DNA of 64,000 bases from contig NC_007575.1 of the NCBI RefSeq assembly GCF_000012965.1, forward strand, positions 558,001-622,000. The letters run 5' to 3'. This stretch comes from Sulfurimonas denitrificans DSM 1251. GTDB taxonomy: Bacteria > Campylobacterota > Campylobacteria > Campylobacterales > Sulfurimonadaceae. Numbering within the stretch: the first letter of the stretch is position 1; every line of letters begins with the position of its first letter. Shown here piece by piece: positions 57,139 to 64,000 of the stretch. Position numbers and translations under genes: made by a program. The notes beneath the pieces are model-generated. The model had not been told where the DNA came from and made no database searches. It saw nothing but the letters and a program-made list of their open reading frames with translations.

Positions 57139-58422
57139 ATGAGCAAATCTGCACAAGAAATCTTTAACTTTGGTGCTACAACTGATGAGTGCATAAAGTG
57201 TGGAAAGTGTATTCCAGTTTGTACAATTCACAATGTAAATGCGGATGAGGTTACTTCTCCTCGTGGATTTTTAGACCTACTTGGTGCTTACCAAAGAGGG
57301 AATTTAGAGTTAGATCAAAACGCTAAAGATATTTTTGAGAGCTGTTTTTTATGTACAGCATGTGTTGAAGTATGCCCAAAATCACTTCCAACAGATATGG
57401 TAATAGAACAAGTTAGAGCAGATATTGGTAAAAAGTTTGGTATTGCTTGGTATAAAAGAGCGTTTTTCTTGCTTCTTCGTCATAGATGGCTAAATGATAT
57501 TGCTTTTAAACTCGGCTGGGTATTTCAAACATGTGGATTTAAAATTAAAGCAGATGTTGACTCTATGAGCGGTAGATTTAATCTGCCGATGTTAAAGGCG
57601 GATAGGCTTCTTCCTAGTCTTAAAAAAACATCATTTTTAAATTCACACCCTGAAAATATAAGCAATGGCGGCAAGCGAAAAGTAGCTATTTTTATAGGCT
57701 GTTTGGGTAATTATAACTATGTAAATGTGGGAAATTCTCTCTTAGAGATACTAGAGCATCTGGGTATTGACGCATTTTTGGCAAAAGATCAGAAGTGCTG
57801 CAGCGCTCCTGCTTATTTTACAGGTGATTTTTATACAGTTGATTATAACGCAAAGTTTAACATAGAGTACTTTGAGAGTTTTAGTAAAGATGTAGAAGCT
57901 ATTATTATTCCAGAAGCTACATGTAGCGCTATGATAAAAATAGACTATGAGCACTATTTTCATGACCAACCAGAATGGAAGGCAAGAGCAGTTGCTATTA
58001 AAGATAAGATTTTTATGGCAACTGAGTGGCTAGAGCAGAAAACAGAGCTGTCAAATATTTTAAAAACAAAGAAAAAAGATCCAAAAATAGTCACTTATCA
58101 TGACCCGTGTCATGCAAGAAAAATGCAAGGGATTTACGAAGAACCACGAACTCTTATAAGTAAAAATTACGACATAGTTGAGATGAGCGATCCAAATACA
58201 TGTTGTGGTTTTGGTGGTGTGACTATGCAGAGCGAGAAGTATCATTTTGCTAAAGCTGCTGGTATTCCAAAGGCCGATATGATTAAAAAAACTGGCGCAG
58301 ATATAGTAAGCTCAGAGTGTAGTGCATGTAGAATGCAGATAAACGCTTCAATGAACTATGTGGATGCTCCTCAAATCTTTAAAAACCCTATCGAGCTTAT
58401 AGCCGAAGCACTAAGAGAATAG
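57139..58422 (+). CDS. GlcF-like Fe-S oxidoreductase subunit
   Basis: A 427-aa protein with two 4Fe-4S sites (C18-x2-C21-x2-C24-x3-C28 and C69-x2-C72-x2-C75-x3-C79) and two CCG domains (CCSAPA; HDPCHARKMQG with CCGFGG and SECSAC). This is the layout of glycolate oxidase subunit GlcF, LutA/GlpC and heterodisulfide-reductase-like proteins. The flavin partner is not nearby, so the substrate is open. Confidence 0.85.
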   Translation: MSKSAQEIFNFGATTDECIKCGKCIPVCTIHNVNADEVTSPRGFLDLLGAYQRGNLELDQNAKDIFESCFLCTACVEVCPKSLPTDMVIEQVRADIGKKFGIAWYKRAFFLLLRHRWLNDIAFKLGWVFQTCGFKIKADVDSMSGRFNLPMLKADRLLPSLKKTSFLNSHPENISNGGKRKVAIFIGCLGNYNYVNVGNSLLEILEHLGIDAFLAKDQKCCSAPAYFTGDFYTVDYNAKFNIEYFESFSKDVEAIIIPEATCSAMIKIDYEHYFHDQPEWKARAVAIKDKIFMATEWLEQKTELSNILKTKKKDPKIVTYHDPCHARKMQGIYEEPRTLISKNYDIVEMSDPNTCCGFGGVTMQSEKYHFAKAAGIPKADMIKKTGADIVSSECSACRMQINASMNYVDAPQIFKNPIELIAEALRE

Positions 58423-58428
58423 GGCAGT

Positions 58429-59253
58429 ATGTATTTAAATCAATGGAATAATATATATGATAGATTTGATCCAGTAGCTTTTCATATCTTCTCTTTGCCA
58501 GTTCACTGGTATGGTATTATGTATGTTTTGGCTTTGATTAGCGCTCTTTATATTGGGAAGTATTTTATCAAAAGAGATAGTCTTGATTTTAGGGGCAAAG
58601 AGATAGATGCCTATTTTATCTATGTAGAAATTGGTGTTATCTTGGGTGCTAGACTTGGATATATCCTCTTTTATGATACTCAAACTCTCTACTATCTCTC
58701 TCATCCATGGCAGATTTTCAACCCTTTTGCAAACGGCGAATTTGTTGGTATTCGAGGTATGAGCTATCATGGTGCAGTGCTTGGTTTTTTAATAAGCACT
58801 TACATGTATTCAAAAAGATACAAAACAGAGTTTGGCAAGATTATGGACTTAGTAGCCATAAGTGTGCCTCTTGCTTTCGTTTTTGGGCGAATCGGTAACT
58901 TTTTAAATAAAGAGCTTATAGGTCGAGAGACAGATGCTCCTTGGGGGATTGTAGTCGATGGAGTTCTTAGACATCCATCTCAGCTGTATGAAGCCGTGTT
59001 AGAGGGCTTTGGTGTTTTTGTAGTTGTTTACATGTATAGAAAATATAAAAGTTTCAGCGGAGAGTTGATTTTAGTTTATGGAATAAGTTACGGACTGTTC
59101 CGTGCAATCGCCGAGATTTGGCGTGCTCCAGATATCCAAATAGGGTATGTTTGCTGTAACGCTATCACTCAAGGGCAGGTGATGAGCCTTGCTATGAGTG
59201 CAGTTGGAATTATTGCGTGGATTTACTTTAAAAATAGAGCTATAAAAGTTTAA
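58429..59253 (+). CDS. lgt: Prolipoprotein diacylglyceryl transferase
   Basis: A 274-aa inner-membrane enzyme with seven membrane helices. It moves diacylglycerol from phosphatidylglycerol to the lipobox cysteine. RGMSYHGAVLGF holds the essential His, and FGRIGNFLNKELIGRETD is the Lgt signature. It overlaps the convergent DUF2062 gene by 4 bp. Confidence 0.95.
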   Translation: MYLNQWNNIYDRFDPVAFHIFSLPVHWYGIMYVLALISALYIGKYFIKRDSLDFRGKEIDAYFIYVEIGVILGARLGYILFYDTQTLYYLSHPWQIFNPFANGEFVGIRGMSYHGAVLGFLISTYMYSKRYKTEFGKIMDLVAISVPLAFVFGRIGNFLNKELIGRETDAPWGIVVDGVLRHPSQLYEAVLEGFGVFVVVYMYRKYKSFSGELILVYGISYGLFRAIAEIWRAPDIQIGYVCCNAITQGQVMSLAMSAVGIIAWIYFKNRAIKV

Positions 59254-59741
59254 TTTCTTGAATTTTTACGCGAATTATTATCTTTTTTTACAGAACTTCT
59301 CCAGAAGTGATTTACAAGATAGTATCCAAGCAAAGAGCCAAAAATAGAGTAAAAAGCCGTTCCAGTATATAGAGGAACAAAAATATTTCCAATATTGTGG
59401 CTAAACCACTCCAGCGTCATCTCTACAGGTGTCGTCTCCATACCAAGTATAAAACTCCCAGTTAAATACTCCATGTAGTACATAGCAGGCATTGTAAAAG
59501 GGTTACTAAGCCAACACATAGAGATAGCTATTGGTACGTTAAATCTTGTAAAAGGGATGACGCCAACAACTGCGAGCATCTGCATAGGCATAGGTATAAA
59601 GGCTATAAAAAGCCCTATTAACACACCTTTTGACACCATTTTTCTATTTGCAGATAAATACTCTATAGGAATTCTGTATTTATCTGTAAAAGCCTTTAAT
59701 TTTTCACTTGCGTTTATATTTTTAAAAAATTTTCTTATCAT
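59250..59741 (-). CDS. DUF2062 membrane protein
   Basis: A 163-aa membrane protein with about three or four hydrophobic segments. GVLIGLFIAFIPMPMQML and SNPFTMPAMYY are the DUF2062 hallmarks (EpsG/ComB-like small membrane family of unknown function). It is convergent with lgt. Confidence 0.8.
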   Translation of the reverse strand: MIRKFFKNINASEKLKAFTDKYRIPIEYLSANRKMVSKGVLIGLFIAFIPMPMQMLAVVGVIPFTRFNVPIAISMCWLSNPFTMPAMYYMEYLTGSFILGMETTPVEMTLEWFSHNIGNIFVPLYTGTAFYSIFGSLLGYYLVNHFWRSSVKKDNNSRKNSRN

Positions 59742-59836
59742 AGTTTACGCCATTTTGAAATATGTGTGATTATAGCTACACGAAGCTTATATTAATATGT
59801 TAAAATTGCGCTATTAATGTAGAAAGTAGGTACTGT

Positions 59837-61135
59837 ATGTCATTTGAAAAATTAGGAGTTATAAAACCACTTCTTAGCGCTATAAAAGATTTAGGCTATG
59901 AAAAACCTACAACTATACAAACAAGAGCAATTCCTCTTATTTTGGCAAAAAGTGATGTCTTTGCAACAGCTCAAACAGGGACTGGTAAAACCGCCGCTTT
60001 TGGTCTAGGGATGCTTCAAAGACTTAGAAAAACTTCTGATGATAAACAGAGAGCTTTAAGAGGTCTTGTAATAGCGCCAACACGTGAACTCTCTATCCAA
60101 ATTTATGAAGATTTACAAAGTTATGCAAAAAATATGGGCATAAATATTGCAGTTTTAGTAGGTGGAAAAGATTTAGAGAGTCAACAAAAAATCTTAAAAG
60201 AGGGCGTTGATATAGTCATAGCAACACCAGGGCGAGTGCTAGAGCATGTTGATAAAGGCTTGAGTTTGTCACATGTAGAGATTTTTGTTCTTGATGAAGC
60301 TGATAGAATGCTAGATATGGGGTTTATGAAAGAGATTAGACGTATTCATCCGATTTTGCCAAAGAGACATCAAACACTTCTCTTCTCAGCAACATTTAGT
60401 GACAAGGTAAGAAAACTCTCAAAACTCATACTAACAAAGCCAGCATTTATAGAGACATCAAAAAAGAACTCTACTGTTGATACAATCAATCAAGTAGCTT
60501 ATCTTGTAGATACCGAGAAAAAAGCCCCACTTTTAGCATATATAATTGGCTCAAGAAATTTTAGACAAGTTTTAGTTTTCACAAGAACAAAAGCAAGTGC
60601 GGATCTTTTGGTAGTTGAGCTTAAAAAAGATGGACTGAAGTGTGGAATAATTCATGGAGATAAAACTCAAGCAAACCGCTTAAAAACTTTAAATGAGTTT
60701 AAAGAGGGGAAAATCAAAGTTTTAGTTGCCACCGATATCGCTTCAAGAGGTTTAGATATAGAGGAATTACCATTTGTCATAAACTATGAACTCCCATCAA
60801 TTCCAGAGGATTATGTCCATAGAGTAGGGCGAACAGGGCGTGCTGGGCGTGATGGAATGGCTATTAGTTTGATAGATATTTATGAGAAATTTGATATAAA
60901 AGATATAGAAAAACTAATCGGGATGAAAATTCCACAAGAAATTATTGCTGGATTTGAGCCAGATCCAACAATTCGCAGACTTGATCAAGATGAACTAAAA
61001 CTCAAAAGCGAACATAAAAAAGTAGAAGTAAAGCATGAGAGAAAACCTCGTAAAAAAGAGGATGGCTCTAAAAAAAGTGCTAATTATAAAAAGCCAGTTA
61101 CGACTAAAAAAAGAAAAACGTCAAAACGTGATTAA
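59837..61135 (+). CDS. rhlE: DEAD-box RNA helicase, RhlE-like
   Basis: A 432-aa helicase: Q motif with TIQTRAIP, Walker A ATAQTGTGKT (about 43-52), DEAD as VLDEADRML, SATFS, and HRVGRTGRAGRDG. The C-terminal tail after about 385 is strongly basic (Lys/Arg-rich) and probably binds RNA. It likely works in ribosome assembly or mRNA decay. It is followed 6 bp later by a pseudouridine synthase. Confidence 0.9.
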   Translation: MSFEKLGVIKPLLSAIKDLGYEKPTTIQTRAIPLILAKSDVFATAQTGTGKTAAFGLGMLQRLRKTSDDKQRALRGLVIAPTRELSIQIYEDLQSYAKNMGINIAVLVGGKDLESQQKILKEGVDIVIATPGRVLEHVDKGLSLSHVEIFVLDEADRMLDMGFMKEIRRIHPILPKRHQTLLFSATFSDKVRKLSKLILTKPAFIETSKKNSTVDTINQVAYLVDTEKKAPLLAYIIGSRNFRQVLVFTRTKASADLLVVELKKDGLKCGIIHGDKTQANRLKTLNEFKEGKIKVLVATDIASRGLDIEELPFVINYELPSIPEDYVHRVGRTGRAGRDGMAISLIDIYEKFDIKDIEKLIGMKIPQEIIAGFEPDPTIRRLDQDELKLKSEHKKVEVKHERKPRKKEDGSKKSANYKKPVTTKKRKTSKRD

Positions 61136-61141
61136 GATAAA

Positions 61142-61867
61142 TTGCTAGAAATTTTATATCAAGATGAGCATTTAGTAGCTATAAATAAACCAAGTGGACT
61201 TTTAGTCCATCGCTCTCCCATAGATAGGCATGAAACAGAGTTTGCTATTCAGACTTTACGCAACCAATTAGGGCGATTTGTCTATCCTATCCATCGTTTA
61301 GACAAACCAACTTCAGGAGTGTTGCTGTTTGCACTGGATAAAGAGAGTGCAAAAATCATGGGTGAGAAATTTATGGCACATGAGGCAAAAAAGAGTTATA
61401 TAGCTGTTGTTCGTGGCTATACTTTGCAAAGTGGAGAAATCGATTACGCTCTTAGCATAAAGTTTGATAAGATTGCAGATAAAGATAGTTCTAGTGATAA
61501 AGAGCCTCAAGAAGCGCTAACTCACTATAAACGATTAGCCACAGTTGAACTTGATTTTGAAGTGGGAAAGTATGACAAAACTCGTTATTCACTCGTAAAA
61601 CTCAATCCGTTAACAGGCAGAAAACATCAGCTTCGCCGCCATATGAAACATATCTCGCATCATATTCTTGGAGATACAAAATATGGAAGAGGAGAGCACA
61701 ATAAACTTATCCGTCAAGAGTTCGGCTGTCATAGAATGTTGCTTCATGCAATAGCTCTTGAAATATCCCATCCATATACGAAAGAGCTCCTTTACATCAA
61801 AGCCCCATTAGATGTTACATTTATAGAGATGTTTAGCTTTTTTGGATGGGATAAAAGCCTTGTCTAG
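61142..61867 (+). CDS. truC: RluA-family pseudouridine synthase, TruC-like
   Basis: A 241-aa enzyme with the catalytic Asp in HRLDKPTSGVLLFA (D54) and GRKHQLRRHMKHI, a block typical for TruC (tRNA U65). It has no S4 domain, as expected for TruC. The start is TTG with a weak ribosome site; the gene is probably co-transcribed with the helicase. Confidence 0.85.
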   Translation: MLEILYQDEHLVAINKPSGLLVHRSPIDRHETEFAIQTLRNQLGRFVYPIHRLDKPTSGVLLFALDKESAKIMGEKFMAHEAKKSYIAVVRGYTLQSGEIDYALSIKFDKIADKDSSSDKEPQEALTHYKRLATVELDFEVGKYDKTRYSLVKLNPLTGRKHQLRRHMKHISHHILGDTKYGRGEHNKLIRQEFGCHRMLLHAIALEISHPYTKELLYIKAPLDVTFIEMFSFFGWDKSLV

Positions 61868-61917
61868 GGTTTATACTATTTATGTATAATCATATTAAAT
61901 TTTAAACAGGAACTTCA

Positions 61918-62361
61918 ATGGAAACAATCTATCCATACGCACATGTAATTCACTTAATGTTAGCAATCATATTTTTAGGGTATGTATTTACAGACTTAGC
62001 TATGATTTCAGCACTAAAGAACAAATTTAGCAAAGATGTAGATGCAAAAATTAATAAAACATTGGGCGAGAAGAGTTTTAAAATATTTCCACTCTCTCTT
62101 TTAGTTATAGTTTTAACTGGTGGCATGATGATGTCAAGATATATAAACTCAAATGCTGGATTTTTTGAGACAGATTTGCAAAAACTTCTTGTAATAAAAA
62201 TAATATTAGCGCTTATCATCGTTCTTGGTGTTTTATACAATCTCTATACAAAGTTTGCAAAAAAACCAAAACACCCATTTATGCAAAATCATTTTCATAA
62301 AGTGGTAATAGTTTTAGGTTTTTTTATAGTCCTTCTTGCAAAAATGATGTTTGAAGTATAA
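61918..62361 (+). CDS. Small integral membrane protein, 147 aa
   Basis: Four hydrophobic segments (about 8-30, 54-74, 86-106 and 122-145), with His in the first and last (HVIHLM and NHFHKVV). This resembles CopD- or DUF2269-like membrane proteins with possible heme or metal ligands, but no firm assignment is possible. Ribosome site AGGAACT. TATAAT at 61885-61890 may be its -10. Confidence 0.65.
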   Translation: METIYPYAHVIHLMLAIIFLGYVFTDLAMISALKNKFSKDVDAKINKTLGEKSFKIFPLSLLVIVLTGGMMMSRYINSNAGFFETDLQKLLVIKIILALIIVLGVLYNLYTKFAKKPKHPFMQNHFHKVVIVLGFFIVLLAKMMFEV

Positions 62362-62390
62362 AGTTATAAACTTTACAAAGGGTTTGAATT

Positions 62391-64000
62391 TTGTCTAAAT
62401 ATAATTTTTATAAATTTTTTACACTCTATTTCATACTCTTTGGTATAGCCATCTCTGTTCTTGGCTCTTTTGTAAGTTATGCCTTGCAAGTAAAGGATAT
62501 TAACTTTGATATGGCAAAAAAAGCCAATGAAATATTTGAAATAAAAACAGATTCTATCTTGAAACCATTTATAGAAAATATGGACAACACAGTTATCTCT
62601 CTTGTTTCAAACAACACCATAAAAGAGTTTCTAAAAACAAGAGATGAACATGCAAAAAATGAACTAGAGCAGATTTTTTTAGCTGTTTCTTCTTCGCAAA
62701 GCATAATTACGCAAGCTAGATTAATATGCAAAGATGGTAAAGAACTCATAAGAGTTGAAAAAGATAACAATAATGATACAAATATTATAGTTGAGAAATC
62801 AAAACTTCAAGATAAAAGTGATACTTACTATTTTCAAAAAGTCTCTCAAATGAAAGAGGAGAGACTCTGGCACTCAAAAATAGACTTAAATATTGAGCAT
62901 GGCAAGATAGAGATTCCATATAAACCAACCATTAGACTTGCTATGCCAATTATAACTAATGGCGAATTTAGTGGAATGGTAATAGTTAATGTTCTAGTAG
63001 AGAATCTTTTTTTAGCAATTGGAAAATCCTCAGCATTTGAACATTACATAGTAGATAAAGAGAACAACTACATACTCCACGCAAATGATAAATTCTCATT
63101 TAATAAGTATAAAAATATAAAAAGAAGTTTAAATGAAGATTTTGAAAATGGGCTTGAAGCAAAAGGAGTCTATACTTTTGCATTAGATAATATTTTAAAA
63201 AATGAAGACAAAGCAACTTTAGTTTTTAAAACAAAAAAAAGTTATGAAAATTCTCTATTTAAAAAAGAGTTAAACACAATAATTATCATACTTATAGCAA
63301 ATATAATATTGAGCTTTATTGTAGCAATATACATATCTAAAACACCTACAAATCTTCAAGCAGCACTTGTTAAGGCGCATGAGAAGTTAAATGAATTTGC
63401 TTCAATAGTTGATAAATATGTCATAACTGCTACTACCAAGCCAGACAGTACGATTTTAAGTGTAAGCTCTGCTTTTGAGTCTTCAAGTGGTTACACAAAA
63501 AGCGAGTTAATAGGTAAAAAAATGAATATCATAAATAATCCTCAGCAGGATAAGAAAATATTCCTTGAGCTATGGAGTACAATTTTAAAGGGTGAAGTTT
63601 GGTCTGGAATTATGAAAAACAGAACAAAAAAAGGTGATATTTACTGGCTTGAACAAAATGTAGTACCGACACTTGATAAGGATAAAAAAATAGAATCATT
63701 TGTATCTGTTGGAGTCGATATTACTGCCAAGGTAGAGTTAGAGAGATTGGCTTCCATAGATAAACTTACGGGTGCTTACAACAGACGCATGATAGATGAG
63801 TTTATGAAAAAAGAGATTTTTTTACATGTAAGAGATTCTAAAAATCTTTCATTGATTATGGCAGATATTGATCACTTTAAATTAGTTAACGATACCTATG
63901 GGCACCAAGCGGGTGATGCCGTTTTGAGTGATGTTGGAAGAATCATCTCTTCAACCATAAGAAAATCAGATATTTTTGGAAGATATGGCGGAGAAGAGTT
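62391..64000 (+). CDS. Membrane PAS-GGDEF diguanylate cyclase, 3' end outside window
   Basis: Open from TTG at 62391 (AAAGGG before it) to the window edge, 536 codons visible. Order: membrane helix 1 (about 8-30), a periplasmic dCache-like sensor (about 40-285), membrane helix 2 (LNTIIIILIANIILSFIVAIYI, near 290-312), a PAS domain (about 330-450), and a GGDEF domain beginning DKLTGAYNRRMIDEF with DIDHFKLVNDTYGHQ. The last residues reach GRYGGEE, so the active-site GGEEF is present and c-di-GMP synthesis is likely. Whether an EAL domain follows is unknown. Confidence 0.88.
   Translation, partial: MSKYNFYKFFTLYFILFGIAISVLGSFVSYALQVKDINFDMAKKANEIFEIKTDSILKPFIENMDNTVISLVSNNTIKEFLKTRDEHAKNELEQIFLAVSSSQSIITQARLICKDGKELIRVEKDNNNDTNIIVEKSKLQDKSDTYYFQKVSQMKEERLWHSKIDLNIEHGKIEIPYKPTIRLAMPIITNGEFSGMVIVNVLVENLFLAIGKSSAFEHYIVDKENNYILHANDKFSFNKYKNIKRSLNEDFENGLEAKGVYTFALDNILKNEDKATLVFKTKKSYENSLFKKELNTIIIILIANIILSFIVAIYISKTPTNLQAALVKAHEKLNEFASIVDKYVITATTKPDSTILSVSSAFESSSGYTKSELIGKKMNIINNPQQDKKIFLELWSTILKGEVWSGIMKNRTKKGDIYWLEQNVVPTLDKDKKIESFVSVGVDITAKVELERLASIDKLTGAYNRRMIDEFMKKEIFLHVRDSKNLSLIMADIDHFKLVNDTYGHQAGDAVLSDVGRIISSTIRKSDIFGRYGGEE

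Overview
The window reads as chromosomal DNA of a sulfur- or hydrogen-oxidising Campylobacterota (epsilonproteobacterium), most likely Sulfurimonas or a close relative. The pointers are an AT-rich genome, a 16S-tRNA-Ala-23S-5S rRNA operon of epsilonproteobacterial type, a two-subunit ATP-citrate lyase (key enzyme of the reductive TCA cycle), cbb3-oxidase copper assembly genes, a cbpA-hspR heat-shock operon, RpoN- and FliA-type flagellar promoters, and a Campylobacter-like ptm/leg cluster. Assignment is by protein and rRNA pattern only; no database search was run.

Layout. 1-7.5 kb: housekeeping genes (partial unknown protein, membrane metallophosphoesterase, cbpA-hspR with a HAIR-like operator over its promoter, murA, two small unknown proteins, a DnaQ-like exonuclease, rsmD). 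7.5-11.5 kb: a flagellar block (flgI, flgJ rod domain only, flgM, flgN-like, flgK), with a sigma-54 site before flgI and a sigma-28 site before flgM. 11.5-18.2 kb: an orphan ABC permease, a glutamine amidotransferase, a GT-C-like membrane protein, aclBA, and a pseudopilin. 18.2-23.8 kb: one rRNA operon whose leader, spacer and trailer form long 16S and 23S processing stems. 24.2-31.9 kb: the complete ADP-heptose pathway (gmhA, gmhB, hldD, hldE), interrupted by an asparaginase-like half protein, ccoI, ccoS and a small cytochrome c. 31.9-40.2 kb: LPS inner-core genes (waaF, waaC, further GT9, GT2 and GT4 transferases, a Kdo/heptose kinase-like protein, an acyltransferase), together with a membrane-anchored glycosidase-like protein and a secreted ATP-dependent DNA ligase (LigE type). 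40.3-55.7 kb: an MsbA-like exporter followed by a long, tightly overlapping operon for a CMP-legionaminic-acid-type nonulosonic acid (legB, legC, NeuD-like acetyltransferase, legI, legG, ptmE, legF, ptmF, a GSAM-like aminotransferase, a nitrilase, ptmA) and two tandem paralogous proteins that look like nonulosonate transferases. An ORF6N/PLD-like gene of mobile or defence flavour sits in the middle of this operon. 55.8-64 kb: hemN, a GlcF-like Fe-S protein, lgt, DUF2062, an RhlE-like helicase, a TruC/RluA pseudouridine synthase, a small membrane protein, and a PAS-GGDEF sensor cut by the window end.

How the parts work together. The central half builds the cell surface: heptose precursors, heptosyltransferases, core decoration and lipid A-core export, then a legionaminate-type sugar with its own candidate transferases, probably destined for LPS or flagellin. 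The strongest unexplained signals are three. First, the palindrome TACATGTA is heavily over-represented (20 sites by eye against about 2 expected from composition) and occurs in all three reading frames. Second, the ORF6N/PLD-like gene is translationally coupled into the sugar operon and carries a perfect 15-bp inverted repeat inside its coding sequence. Third, the tail of the sugar operon (GSAM-like aminotransferase, nitrilase, tandem transferases) suggests an uncharacterised legionaminate derivative and transfer route.
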